Below, piece after piece: positions 41,866-50,527 of a DNA stretch of 64,000 nucleotides. Source of the stretch: Herbiconiux flava. Lineage in GTDB: Bacteria > Actinomycetota > Actinomycetes > Actinomycetales > Microbacteriaceae. The stretch is taken from assembly GCF_013409865.1 (NCBI RefSeq), contig NZ_JACCBM010000001.1, positions 3,658,001 to 3,722,000 on the forward strand. Direction: 5' to 3'. The notes below the pieces were generated by a model. That model saw only the letters and a program-made list of their open reading frames with translations. It searched no databases and had not been told where the DNA came from. Both the position numbers and the translations under genes were made by a program. How positions within the stretch are numbered: the stretch's first letter is position 1; each line of letters opens with the position of its first letter.

Positions 41866-43905
41866 TCAGCGGTGCAGCACGTCCCGCACCGCGAGCAGGT
41901 AGGTGCGGCCGTAGCGCTGCGACGGCTCGAGCACGGCGCCCTCGGCCCACTCGTTCCAGGCGTTCACGAACACGACCCGCTCGTCGCGCGGGCGCTCGGC
42001 CACCGAGGAGACGGTGGTGTTGAGCCAGCGCCGGAACGTGAACGGGTTTGAGCCGTACCACATGTCGGGCTGCCACTGCCGGCGCGCGGTGTTGTCGAAG
42101 TTCACCATCACGCCCGGGTAGCGGTGCGCGGGCGGCGTGGTGTTCAGCCGCTCCTCCGCCTTCTCGGCCATGGCCGGGTAGGAGAGCAGGTTGCCCTGGA
42201 AGCGCTCGTCGAGTCCGCGGTGGTCGCGGGGCAGCGACTGCCAGAACATGTTGTGCGGCGCGAACTCGAGGTAGGCGTCGAGCCCGTGCTCGGCGAGCGA
42301 GCCCTCCACGCCCTGCATCGAGGTGCCGACGTCGACCGTCACGAGATGGAGGCCCGGCAGGCCGGCCTCCTCGGCCACCCGACGCCAGTGCGCGACGACC
42401 TCGACGTGGTCGGGGATCTGGGTGATGCGATACACCGCGATCACCGGCTTGTCGTCGATGCGGATGTAGCGCGGGTCGGTGATCAGGTGCAGCACGTCAT
42501 GGATGAACTGCTTGGCCGAGACCCGGTCGTAGTCCTGGGCGATCAGGATGTTCTTCTCGCTGCCGTCCCACCGCCTCGTCCAGTTCTCGTTCGCCCACAT
42601 GATGCAGAACGGCTGGTCGGAGTCGGAGGCGACGAGCTCCTCGACGGGCAGGTCCATCAGCTTCTTGCCCGCGAACCAGTAGTAGTAGTACATGAAGCCC
42701 TCGAGCCCCGCCGCGGTGGCGAGCTCGTACTGGGCGTCGCGCACGCCGGGCGTGCGGAGGTCGTAGAAGCCGAGCTCGCTCGGGAGCAGCGGCTGGATGT
42801 GGCCCGGGTAGAGCGGGGTGCCCGCGGCCACGTTCGACCACTCGGTGAAGCCCTTCTCCCACCACTCGTCGTTCTCGGGGAAGGTGTGGAACTGCGGCAG
42901 GTAGAACGGGATGACGCGCGCTCGGGGCTGCACCACCGCATCCGCCCGGAACCGCTCGAAGGCCGTGCCGTCGGCCGTCGCGGTGAGCGTCGAGGCGTCG
43001 CGCACGTCGTAGCCCGCCTCGCCGGCGACGATGCCCAGGATGCGCTCGATCGCGTGCGCGGTGGTGGCGTCGACCTGGCCCGCCTCCTCCTCGAAGTCGG
43101 TGGCCTGCAGCTCGAAGGCGCGGAGGCCCTGCAGCAGGAAGCCGCGCACCCAGTAGATGCTGCCGGCGGCGAAGCGCAGGCGGTCCTCGTCGCGGTCCAT
43201 CTGGATGCGCCTGAGCAGCGATCCGACGATCTCGCGGTCGCCGCCCCAGAACTCGGGGCCGAGCACGTTGCCGGTCGAGGTCAGGATGCCCAGGGCGGGG
43301 TCGCTCGCGAACTCGTTCAGCACCCGGGTGACCGTCTCGACCGAGCCGGCCAGCTCCGAGAAGAAGCTCTCGCGCCATTCGTCGCCCGAGCCGGCGAGCT
43401 CGCCGTGCGCCTCGCGCCAGGCGCTCTTCTTCGTGTGCACCTTGAAGACGAGCTCGTAGGGGTCGAGGAGCCCGGCGTTGACCACCGAGACCAGCGGCAG
43501 GATGTCGCGGCCGTGGTTGGCGATGTCGAGCACCTGCACGCGGTCGACGTTCGTGAGCCGGGAGGTGTCTAGCGACAGCGGCTCCCCCGAGGCGTTCGTG
43601 ACGATCAGGTCGAACTGCACCGGCAGGGCCTCGAGCGACTGCAGGATCTGCGCGACGAGGTCGGTGTAGAACACGTGCACCACCACGGCCACCCGGGAGG
43701 TGGCGGGCTCGGCGACGAACTGCTTCTTCCACTCGCCCGGGTACAGCGCCTTGAGCCGGCTGCTGCGGTTGTACGCCCAGGAGCTGAAGCCCGCGGGGAA
43801 GTCGTCGGGTGCGGCGGGGGCCGGCGACTCGGCGAGCTTGTCGCCCACCTTGAGCATGGCGCGGCCGGTGCGGCGCTTGACTCCGCCGATGGTGATTTTT
43901 CTCAT
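41866..43905 (-). CDS. RgpF-type / WbsX (GH99-like) fusion protein
   Basis: Protein of 679 residues. Residues about 70-300 resemble rhamnan synthesis protein F: VVVHVFYTDLVAQILQSLEAL, NHGRDILPLV, and VFKVHTKKSAWR. Residues about 330-675 are the WbsX/GH99-like domain: VIPFYLPQFHTFPENDEWW, GFTEWSNVA, FMYYYYWFAGKKLMD, IMWANENWTRRWDG and FVNAWNEWAEGAVLEP, with the usual acidic residues. Such fusions occur in polysaccharide loci and probably transfer or modify rhamnose-containing chains; catalysis is unproven. There is no signal peptide, so it acts in the cytoplasm. A second RgpF gene lies 48 bases upstream. Confidence 0.87.
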   Translation of the reverse strand: MRKITIGGVKRRTGRAMLKVGDKLAESPAPAAPDDFPAGFSSWAYNRSSRLKALYPGEWKKQFVAEPATSRVAVVVHVFYTDLVAQILQSLEALPVQFDLIVTNASGEPLSLDTSRLTNVDRVQVLDIANHGRDILPLVSVVNAGLLDPYELVFKVHTKKSAWREAHGELAGSGDEWRESFFSELAGSVETVTRVLNEFASDPALGILTSTGNVLGPEFWGGDREIVGSLLRRIQMDRDEDRLRFAAGSIYWVRGFLLQGLRAFELQATDFEEEAGQVDATTAHAIERILGIVAGEAGYDVRDASTLTATADGTAFERFRADAVVQPRARVIPFYLPQFHTFPENDEWWEKGFTEWSNVAAGTPLYPGHIQPLLPSELGFYDLRTPGVRDAQYELATAAGLEGFMYYYYWFAGKKLMDLPVEELVASDSDQPFCIMWANENWTRRWDGSEKNILIAQDYDRVSAKQFIHDVLHLITDPRYIRIDDKPVIAVYRITQIPDHVEVVAHWRRVAEEAGLPGLHLVTVDVGTSMQGVEGSLAEHGLDAYLEFAPHNMFWQSLPRDHRGLDERFQGNLLSYPAMAEKAEERLNTTPPAHRYPGVMVNFDNTARRQWQPDMWYGSNPFTFRRWLNTTVSSVAERPRDERVVFVNAWNEWAEGAVLEPSQRYGRTYLLAVRDVLHR

Positions 43906-43953
43906 GACCCTCTAACTCTCACAGCCTGGTGGGCTCTCAGACCCTTGCGGAGA

Positions 43954-44763
43954 TCAGACCCAGTCGCGCGGGTCTTCGCCGAACATCCGCTCGATCACGG
44001 CGGGCACCTCGAAAGCGTCCCCCACGATACCCGGGTTGGTCACGAGCTCCCGTTTGACGAACGGGAAGCCGTGCTCGAGCAGGCCCTTCCAGCCCTGGAT
44101 GGTGGGGTTCTGCGTGTACTGCACCACCAGCTCGTAGTCGAACCAGGCGCCCGAGACGTAGCCCTCGCCGTAGAGCAGGCGGCTGAGGCCGAGCTCGTAC
44201 TTGTCGATGATGTCGAACTTGGTGGGCTGCTCCGGCAGGTTCTGCCAGAAGTGCCGAAGCGTCGGGTCGTCGAGCACGCCGCCCTTGAACCCCATCAGGA
44301 AGCTCTGCAGGTGCTGCATGTACTGGCTCGTCCAGGTGCCGCCCCAGACGTCGAAGAAGCTCGTCTCGAAGTCCTCGACCATCGGCGCGAGGCTCGCGAA
44401 CGGCCCCACGAGCGAGTCGTTGGTGAGCAGCACGTAGGGCTTCCGGCGGATCTCGGGGAAGAGCTCGAGCCCCGTCGCCCAGGAGCCGAAGTCGTAGCCG
44501 ATGTTGGGCTTCCGCACGACGATCGCGTCGTTCGCCGGCCCGCGCGACCAGTCCAGCGGGGCGTGGTCGTCGGATGCACGCACCACGACCACCTCGTAGC
44601 CGGCCTCCTCGAGGCGCGCGACCATCCAGGACAGCGACAGCGAGACGGTGGAGGAGGTGCCGTAGCTCGCGACGACCGCGACGCGGTCGGTGGCGGGCAG
44701 GCGGCGCTTGCTGCTCTCGACGACGGTGAGCGGGAGCACCTTGTCGAGGACTCTCGTGCTCAC
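43954..44763 (-). CDS. Rhamnan synthesis F (RgpF) family protein
   Basis: Protein of 269 residues. RVAVVASYGTSSTVSLSLSWMVARLEEAGYEVVVVRAS, then NIGYDFGSWATGLELF and LLTNDSLVGPFASLAPM are the RgpF family marks (the YDFGSW and TNDS elements). No WbsX domain is attached, unlike the next gene. RgpF-family proteins take part in assembly of rhamnose-glucose polymers. Start ATG 44763 lies four bases after the stop of the coiled-coil gene, so the genes 45034 to 41866 probably form one operon. Confidence 0.85.
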   Translation of the reverse strand: MSTRVLDKVLPLTVVESSKRRLPATDRVAVVASYGTSSTVSLSLSWMVARLEEAGYEVVVVRASDDHAPLDWSRGPANDAIVVRKPNIGYDFGSWATGLELFPEIRRKPYVLLTNDSLVGPFASLAPMVEDFETSFFDVWGGTWTSQYMQHLQSFLMGFKGGVLDDPTLRHFWQNLPEQPTKFDIIDKYELGLSRLLYGEGYVSGAWFDYELVVQYTQNPTIQGWKGLLEHGFPFVKRELVTNPGIVGDAFEVPAVIERMFGEDPRDWV

Positions 44764-44767
44764 GGGA

Positions 44768-45034
44768 TCAGGTCCAGCCGTTGTTGAGCGCCTTGCGGCG
44801 GCGCATCCGCAGCGGCCGCGTGATCGACCACGAGCTCGATCCGCGCAGGGCCTTCAGCTGGGTGGCCAGGCGCTCGGCCTGGTTGCGGCTCGCCACGAGC
44901 CGACGACGGTACTCCTCGGTCTCCGCCGTGCGCCGCGCGAGCTGCGCGCGCAGCGCCGCGACCTCGAGGCGCAGTTCGCGCAGCTCGTTCGCGGCGTCGC
45001 CGTCGCCGTCGTGGGGTGTGACTGCTGAGCTCAT
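44768..45034 (-). CDS. Small coiled-coil protein with glycosyltransferase-type tail
   Basis: Protein of 88 residues. Residues about 15-64 form a strong heptad pattern, ANELRELRLEVAALRAQLA and ETEEYRRRLVASRNQAERL. It then has SSSWSITRPLRMRRRKAL, a tail seen at the end of coiled-coil regions in many polysaccharide glycosyl- and methyl-transferases. Here it stands alone, without an enzyme domain. It could be a chain-length or scaffolding subunit for the RgpF proteins encoded immediately downstream; that is inference. Confidence 0.75.
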   Translation of the reverse strand: MSSAVTPHDGDGDAANELRELRLEVAALRAQLARRTAETEEYRRRLVASRNQAERLATQLKALRGSSSWSITRPLRMRRRKALNNGWT

Positions 45035-45057
45035 GCTCGGTACCGATCCTTCATGAC

Positions 45058-45072
45058 GGGGGAAACTCCCCC
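45058..45072. terminator. Short perfect hairpin between lipoprotein and coiled-coil genes
   Basis: GGGGGA and TCCCCC pair around AAC. It lies 44 bases past the lipoprotein stop (minus strand) and 24 bases before the coiled-coil start. There is no T-tract. It may attenuate read-through or protect a transcript end. Confidence 0.35.
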
Positions 45073-45115
45073 ACTGTATTCGGGTTCGGGCGGCGTCGCC
45101 TGGGAGCCCGGCCCG

Positions 45116-45643
45116 TCAGGCGGCGTCGACGGTGCCGCTGGTCGACCCGGAGTGCGTGGGGTCGGTGAAGGCGAGCTCGATGTCCCAGGTGCCGGCGGCA
45201 CCGGCGGGGAGGACGACCGCGAGGTTCGAGCAGTAGGTGACCGCCGCATCCGCCATGCCCGCCGCCTCGGTGGTGACACTCTGCTCGCCCTGGCTGACGG
45301 TGATCGTGCAGGTGCCGGTGGAGGAGACGAGGTCGGTGACCATGCCGGCGACCGAGACGGTCGAGGTCGACGGGTCGTAGGAGCTGTTCAGGATCTCGAG
45401 GGAGACCACCGACGACTCCGGGGTGGTCGGCGTCGGGGTCGGCGTCGGCTCGGGCGCCGCCGTCGGGGTCGGCGTGGGCGTCGAGGTGGCCGTGGGCGTC
45501 GCGGTGGCCGAGCGGGTCGGCGCCGGCGAGCTCGCCGTGGGGCTCGGCGAGGCCGCTCCGCCGATGCAGCCGGCCGTCGACAGGGCCGCCGCGGCGACGA
45601 TGAGGGTGCTGACGGATGCGCGGAGGAGAGTCGAACGTGCCAT
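45116..45643 (-). CDS. Lipoprotein with Pro/Thr-rich linker and small beta domain
   Basis: Protein of 175 residues. The lipobox LSTAGC (Cys at about 26) follows a hydrophobic segment, so the mature protein is anchored to the outer face of the membrane. Residues about 30-75 are a Pro/Thr/Ala/Ser linker with TPTPTPT-type repeats. The C-terminal domain of about 95 residues has two Cys (GTCTITV and VTYCSNL) that may form a disulfide. No known family was recognised. TAGGAT lies seven bases before the ATG, giving a leaderless message divergent from the GT2-GT4 gene. Confidence 0.75.
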   Translation of the reverse strand: MARSTLLRASVSTLIVAAAALSTAGCIGGAASPSPTASSPAPTRSATATPTATSTPTPTPTAAPEPTPTPTPTTPESSVVSLEILNSSYDPSTSTVSVAGMVTDLVSSTGTCTITVSQGEQSVTTEAAGMADAAVTYCSNLAVVLPAGAAGTWDIELAFTDPTHSGSTSGTVDAA

Positions 45644-45650
45644 GACCCCG

Positions 45651-45700
45651 ATCCTAGGCACCGCGTTCCCGGATGCCCGCTGACGCTCCGGCGATAGGCT
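45651..45700. promoter_or_regulatory. Paired divergent leaderless promoters (lipoprotein / GT2-GT4)
   Basis: TAGGAT on the minus strand (45656-45651) is seven bases before ATG 45643, and TAGGCT on the plus strand (45695-45700) is six bases before GTG 45707. The intergenic region is only 63 bases and both start codons are expected to be at the transcription start. Confidence 0.5.
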
Positions 45701-45706
45701 GATCGG

Positions 45707-48271
45707 GTGAAGATCGCCATGCCAGAAGCCCAGTCCGGAGTCGTCTCGGTGGTCGTGGTGAACTTCCGGGGCGCCGACGACACCATCGAGTGCGTCTCGC
45801 AGCTGTCGCAGGTCGACTGGCCGCGCGAGCGGCTCGACGTCGTCGTCGTCGAGAACGGCTCGGGTGACGACAGCCTGGCCCGGCTCCGCGCCGCATTCGC
45901 GGGCGACGAGCGGGTGCGCGTGATCGAGTCGGCCGAGAACCTCGGCTTCGCCGGCGGCTCCAACCTCGGTGCGGCGAGCGCCCGCGGCGAGTTCGTCGCC
46001 TTCCTGAACAGCGACGCCAAGCCGCACGCGGCCTGGGTGCGCGAGGCGGTGGCGCAGTTCGAGACCAGCCCGGCGGTCGCCGCGGTCGGCAGCAAGGTGC
46101 TCGACTGGGAGGGCAAGGTGGTCGACTTCGTCGGCGGCAGCCTGACCTGGTTCGGCATGGGCTACAAGGATCACGAGAACCAGCCCGACGACGAGCGCTT
46201 CCAGGAGCCCCGCGACATCCTCTACGGCACCGGCTCGGCGCTGTTCGTGCGCGCGTCGGCCTTCGCCGAGGCGGGCGGCTTCGACGAGCGCTTCTTCATG
46301 TTCTACGAGGACGTCGACCTCGGCTGGCGCCTGAACCTGCTCGGCTACCGGGTGCGCTTCGCCCCCGCGTCGATCGTCTACCACCGCCACCACGCCTCGA
46401 TGCGGAGCTTCGGCCCCTACCGGGAGAGCTACCTGCTCGAGCGCAACGCCCTGGCCACCCTCTACAAGAACCTCTCGGCCGAGAACCTCGGCCGCTTCCT
46501 GCCCGGGGCGATGGCCCTGCTCGCCCGGCGCGCGGTCGCGAAGAGCGACCTCGACTCGCAGCTGTTCGACATCCGCCGCTTCGACGGGGCCGCCGACGAG
46601 TTCGACGCCACGACGCCGGTGTCGAAGGAGTCGCTCGCCAGCCTGTTCGCGCTCGACCAGTTCGTCGAGGAGCTCGAGTCGCTCTCGGCGACCCGCGACG
46701 AGCTGCAGGCCGGCCGCCGCCGCACCGACGCCGAGCTGTTCCGGCTCTTCGGCAACATGATCCACCCGCTGCTCGGCGATTCCTCCTACCTCTCGGGCTT
46801 CCGCGCGGTGGTCGACGCCTTCGAGATCGAGGCGGCCACCGACCGGCGGCATGTGCTCGTGATCACGGGCGACGCGCTGGGCGAGAAGATGGCCGGCCCG
46901 GGCCTTCGCGCCTGGAAGATCAGCGAGGCGCTGAGCGCCGAGCACGACGTGCGCCTGGTCACCTGGAACGCCGCCAAGCGCCACTCCGACCGCTTCGAGG
47001 TCGAGCACGTGCAGCTGCAGAACGAGCGGCAGATGGCGGTGCACGAAGAGTGGGCCGACGTCATCTTCTTCCAGGGCTACGCCCTGCACCACTTCACCAC
47101 CCTGCAGAAGAGCGAGAAGATCGTCGTCGCCGACATCTACGACCCGATGCACCTCGAGCAGCTCGAGCAGGGCCGCGAGTTCGGCACCGAGCGCTGGACC
47201 AACATCGTGCGCTCGGCCACCGAGGTGCTGAACGCGCAGCTCTCCCGCGCCGACTTCTTCCTCTGCGCCTCGGAGCGGCAGCGCCTGTTCTGGCTCGGCC
47301 AGCTGGCGGCGCTCGGGCGGATCAACCCGGCCAACTACGCCGCGGACGACTCGCTCGACGAGCTCATCTCGATCGCGCCCTTCGGCCTCGACTCAACTCC
47401 CCCGCGGCACACCCGGGACGCGGTGCGCGGCGTCGTGCCCGGCATCGGCAAGGACGACAAGCTCGTCATCTGGGGCGGCGGCATCTACAACTGGTTCGAC
47501 ACCCTCACCCTCGTGCGGGCGATCGGGGCGCTGGCCGAGCGCCGCCCCGACGTGCGCCTGTTCTTCATGGGCGTCGCGCATCCGAACCCCGACGTGCCTG
47601 AGATGGCGATCGTGCAGCAGACCCGGCGCCTCGCCGAGGAGCTCGGGCTGACCGGCCGGAACGTCTTCTTCAACGACTCCTGGGTCGACCTGGACGACCG
47701 GCAGAACTACCTGCTCGAGGCCGACGTCGGTGTGAGCACCCACTTCGACCACATCGAGACCACGTTCTCGTTCCGCACGCGCATCCTCGACTATCTCTGG
47801 GCCTCGCTGCCGATCGTCACGACCCGCGGCGACAGCTTCGGCGACCTGGTCGAGAAGGAGGGGCTCGGCGTGAGCGTGCCCGAGCGCGACGTCGAGGCCC
47901 TGGCCGACGCCCTCGAGCGGATGCTCTACGACGTCGACGAGCGGGCCGCGGCGGTCGAGGCGGTCGGCCGGGTGCGCGAGCGCTTCACCTGGGAGGAGAC
48001 CCTCCGCCCGCTGGTGGAGTTCTGCCGCGACCCGCACCCCGCCGCCGACCGCGTGCTCGGCTCCCTCTCGGCCCCGATCGAGCTCGGCGGAGCCGGGCGC
48101 CGTCGTCGGCCGGTCACCGCCGAGGAGAAGTTCCAGGCCATCTCGACCAGGCGGCACGGGATCGGGCGCGACATCGCGCTGGCCCGCCACTACCTCACGA
48201 ACGGCGGCGTCTCGTCGCTGATCGCCAAGGTGCGCTCCCGTTCGGAGCACGCCCGCGCCGGGCGCCGCTGA
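45707..48271 (+). CDS. Bifunctional glycosyltransferase, GT2 and GT4 domains
   Basis: Protein of 854 residues from GTG 45707. The GT2 domain (about 10-260) has VVVVNFRGADDTIECVSQL, VVVENGSGDD, LNSD at 100-103 and FMFYEDVDLGWRLNLLGY, typical of rhamnosyltransferases. A linker of about 100 residues leads to a GT-B type GT4 domain (about 380-790) beginning HVLVITGDALGEKMAGPGLRA, with WGGGIYNWFDTLTLVRAI and the late DYLWASLPIVTTRGDSFGDLVE element for donor phosphates. Two linkages could be made by one chain. It is placed just upstream of the ABC exporter. Confidence 0.9.
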   Translation: MKIAMPEAQSGVVSVVVVNFRGADDTIECVSQLSQVDWPRERLDVVVVENGSGDDSLARLRAAFAGDERVRVIESAENLGFAGGSNLGAASARGEFVAFLNSDAKPHAAWVREAVAQFETSPAVAAVGSKVLDWEGKVVDFVGGSLTWFGMGYKDHENQPDDERFQEPRDILYGTGSALFVRASAFAEAGGFDERFFMFYEDVDLGWRLNLLGYRVRFAPASIVYHRHHASMRSFGPYRESYLLERNALATLYKNLSAENLGRFLPGAMALLARRAVAKSDLDSQLFDIRRFDGAADEFDATTPVSKESLASLFALDQFVEELESLSATRDELQAGRRRTDAELFRLFGNMIHPLLGDSSYLSGFRAVVDAFEIEAATDRRHVLVITGDALGEKMAGPGLRAWKISEALSAEHDVRLVTWNAAKRHSDRFEVEHVQLQNERQMAVHEEWADVIFFQGYALHHFTTLQKSEKIVVADIYDPMHLEQLEQGREFGTERWTNIVRSATEVLNAQLSRADFFLCASERQRLFWLGQLAALGRINPANYAADDSLDELISIAPFGLDSTPPRHTRDAVRGVVPGIGKDDKLVIWGGGIYNWFDTLTLVRAIGALAERRPDVRLFFMGVAHPNPDVPEMAIVQQTRRLAEELGLTGRNVFFNDSWVDLDDRQNYLLEADVGVSTHFDHIETTFSFRTRILDYLWASLPIVTTRGDSFGDLVEKEGLGVSVPERDVEALADALERMLYDVDERAAAVEAVGRVRERFTWEETLRPLVEFCRDPHPAADRVLGSLSAPIELGGAGRRRRPVTAEEKFQAISTRRHGIGRDIALARHYLTNGGVSSLIAKVRSRSEHARAGRR

Positions 48272-48323
48272 CGCAGCGGTCGGCGCGCCCCGCGCCCCGG
48301 GCCTTCGCCCAGGGGCCGTGTTG

Positions 48324-48329
48324 TATCCT
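48324..48329 (+). promoter_or_regulatory. Putative -10 box of the ABC exporter operon
   Basis: TATCCT, with transcription expected from about 48337. This leaves a leader of about 55 bases before ATG 48392 that contains a stable hairpin (48341-48359) and GGAAG ribosome site. Confidence 0.45.
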
Positions 48330-48340
48330 CGATCCCGGCA

Positions 48341-48359
48341 GTCGGCGGTGACCGCTGAC
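48341..48359 (+). promoter_or_regulatory. 5' leader hairpin of the ABC exporter mRNA
   Basis: GTCGGCGG and CCGCTGAC form an eight-pair stem (one G-U pair) with a TGA loop, close to the expected 5' end. It may stabilise the message or take part in control; no T-tract follows. Confidence 0.4.
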
Positions 48360-48391
48360 CTACCCGGATGAAGGCTTTGGAGGCCGGAAGC

Positions 48392-49303
48392 ATGACTGGC
48401 TTGCAAGAGTCCCCGCTGCAGCGGGCGAACCGACTGAGCACCGAGCCCTGGCAGCAGGCCGGCGGCCGCAGCTCGGGCGTGACGGGAACGATCGCCTCGG
48501 TGCGCGAGATCTGGGAGCAGCGACGACTGCTCCGCCTGCTCACCGGGCGTGAGCTCAAGTCGCGCTATAAGGACAGCGCGGGCGGGTTCCTCTGGAGCCT
48601 GGCCAAGCCGCTGACCCAGCTGTTCATCTACTACCTGGTGATCGGGCAGTTCCTCGGCGCCGCTCGCGGCATCGAGAACTTCGCCATCTACATCTTCGCC
48701 GGCCTCACGATCTACACGCTGTTCAGCGAGATCGTGGGTGCGGGCACCGGCTCCATCATCGCGAACGCGGGCCTGGTGAAGAAGGTGTACCTGCCGCGCG
48801 AGATCTTCCCGCTCGCCGCCGTGGGCTCGGCGCTGTTCAACTTCGCCGTGCAGTTCGTCATCCTGATCATCGCGTCGATCGTGGTCGGCACGCTGAGCTT
48901 CGGGCCGCAGCTGCTGTTCGGCCTCGGCGCCCTCGTGCTCATCCTGATCTGGGGCACCGCCGTCGGCGTGCTGCTCGCGGCGCTGAACGTCTACCTCCGC
49001 GACATCCAGTACCTCGTCGAGGTCGTGCTGCTGCTGCTCATGTGGGCTTCCCCCATCCTCTACTCGTGGCAGCAGGCCGCGGCGATCCTGCCGCAGTGGC
49101 TGCTCGAGATCTACGTCAACTCCCCCATCACGCTAGCCGTGCTGGGCTTCCAGGAGGCCTTCTGGTCGGAGGCGTCCAACGGCGTCCCCCTGCCGCACCT
49201 GGCCATCCGGATGCTGATCGCCGGCGTCGTGGGCCTCGTCGCCCTGTTCGCCGCCCAACGAGTCTTCAGCCGCCTGCAGGGCGACTTCGCACAGGAGCTG
49301 TGA
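48392..49303 (+). CDS. ABC-2 type polysaccharide export permease (Wzm-like)
   Basis: Protein of 303 residues from ATG 48392, preceded by GGAGGCCGGAAG; an ATG at 48368 lacks a ribosome site. The N-terminal amphipathic part includes LLRLLTGRELKSRYKDSAGGFLWSLAKPL, the hallmark of O-antigen/teichoic-acid export permeases, followed by about six membrane helices. NAGLVKKVYLPREIFPL and NVYLRDIQYLVEVVLL are further family motifs. It forms the channel through which lipid-linked glycan is exported. The stop overlaps the ATPase start (TGATG). Confidence 0.92.
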   Translation: MTGLQESPLQRANRLSTEPWQQAGGRSSGVTGTIASVREIWEQRRLLRLLTGRELKSRYKDSAGGFLWSLAKPLTQLFIYYLVIGQFLGAARGIENFAIYIFAGLTIYTLFSEIVGAGTGSIIANAGLVKKVYLPREIFPLAAVGSALFNFAVQFVILIIASIVVGTLSFGPQLLFGLGALVLILIWGTAVGVLLAALNVYLRDIQYLVEVVLLLLMWASPILYSWQQAAAILPQWLLEIYVNSPITLAVLGFQEAFWSEASNGVPLPHLAIRMLIAGVVGLVALFAAQRVFSRLQGDFAQEL

Positions 49304-50511
49304 TGGCAGAGCACGTCCCCGTCGTCGAGGTCAACGACGTCTCGAAGCGGTTCATCATCCGCAAGGAGAAGAGCCTCAAGGAGCGCCTGGTCAACGCCGG
49401 CCGCTCGAAGCAGTTCAAAGAGGACTTCTGGGCCCTCAAGAACGTCTCGCTCGAGATCGGCTCCGGCCAGACCATCGGCCTGATCGGGCCGAACGGCTCG
49501 GGCAAGTCGACCCTGCTGAAGACCATCGGCGGCATCATCCAGCCCACCACCGGCACCATCCGCCGGCGCGGCCGCCTGGCGGCGCTGCTCGAGCTCGGCG
49601 CCGGGTTCCACCAAGACCTCACCGGACGCGAGAACGTCTACCTGAACGCCTCGATCCTGGGTCTCTCGCGCAAGCAGACCGACCTCTACTTCGACGACAT
49701 CGTCGAGTTCTCCGGCATCAAGGACTTCATCGACACGCAGGTGAAGTTCTACTCCTCGGGCATGTACGTGCGGCTCGCCTTCGCGGTGGCCGTGCACGTC
49801 GACCCCGACCTGCTGCTCGTCGACGAGGTGCTCGCCGTCGGCGACGAGGCCTTCCAGCGCAAGTGCCTCGACAAGATCCGCTCCTTCCAGCGCGAGGGCC
49901 GCACCATCGTGCTGGTCACCCACTCGCTCGGCCAGATCACCGAGTTCTGCGACCGCGCCGTGCTGCTGAACAAGGGCGAGGTGCTCTTCGACGGCGTGCC
50001 GCACGAGGCCGTCCGCGACTTCCGCGACGTGCTCGAGGAGCGGCGTCAGGGCGAGGCCGAGGCCCACAACGCCACCCATGAGGAGAAGGTGCCCGTGAAC
50101 AACGGCCGCATCGTCTCCACCACGGTGCACGCCGCCGGCCGGGCCGAGGGCGACCCCGTGCATCCGGGCGACGACCTCATCGTGCGCGTCACCTACGAGC
50201 ACCCCACGGGCCTGCCCGACTGGATCGCCGCGATCCAGATCGACAACGTGCAGGGCGTGCCGGTCTACGGCACCGCCTCCCCGCGCACGAAGCTCGACCT
50301 CGGCACGCTGCGCGAGCCCACCACCGTGGAGTTCGTGCTGCACGACGTGCAGTTCGGCACCGGAAAGTACTTCATCAACTCCACGCTGATGAACCGCGAG
50401 CGGGCCCACGTGCACGACGTGCCCCAGGCCGTCTCGTTCGACGTGCCCTACTACGACCTCGCGGTCGGCATCCTGCACGCCCAGCCGGAGATCCGCGTCG
50501 TCGGCGCCTGA
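49303..50511 (+). CDS. ABC exporter ATPase with C-terminal glycan-binding-type domain (Wzt-like)
   Basis: Protein of 402 residues. The nucleotide-binding domain (about 1-245) has Walker A GPNGSGKST at 62-70, signature SSGM at 151-154, Walker B LLLVDE at 170-175 and the switch His207. Residues about 260-402 form an extra beta-sandwich like Wzt C-terminal domains, which in O-antigen transporters recognise the modified non-reducing end of the chain. This suggests that export here is also tied to a chain-end signal. AGGAG lies seven bases before the ATG. Confidence 0.92.
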   Translation: MAEHVPVVEVNDVSKRFIIRKEKSLKERLVNAGRSKQFKEDFWALKNVSLEIGSGQTIGLIGPNGSGKSTLLKTIGGIIQPTTGTIRRRGRLAALLELGAGFHQDLTGRENVYLNASILGLSRKQTDLYFDDIVEFSGIKDFIDTQVKFYSSGMYVRLAFAVAVHVDPDLLLVDEVLAVGDEAFQRKCLDKIRSFQREGRTIVLVTHSLGQITEFCDRAVLLNKGEVLFDGVPHEAVRDFRDVLEERRQGEAEAHNATHEEKVPVNNGRIVSTTVHAAGRAEGDPVHPGDDLIVRVTYEHPTGLPDWIAAIQIDNVQGVPVYGTASPRTKLDLGTLREPTTVEFVLHDVQFGTGKYFINSTLMNRERAHVHDVPQAVSFDVPYYDLAVGILHAQPEIRVVGA

Positions 50512-50527
50512 GCGCCGGGGCTTCAGC

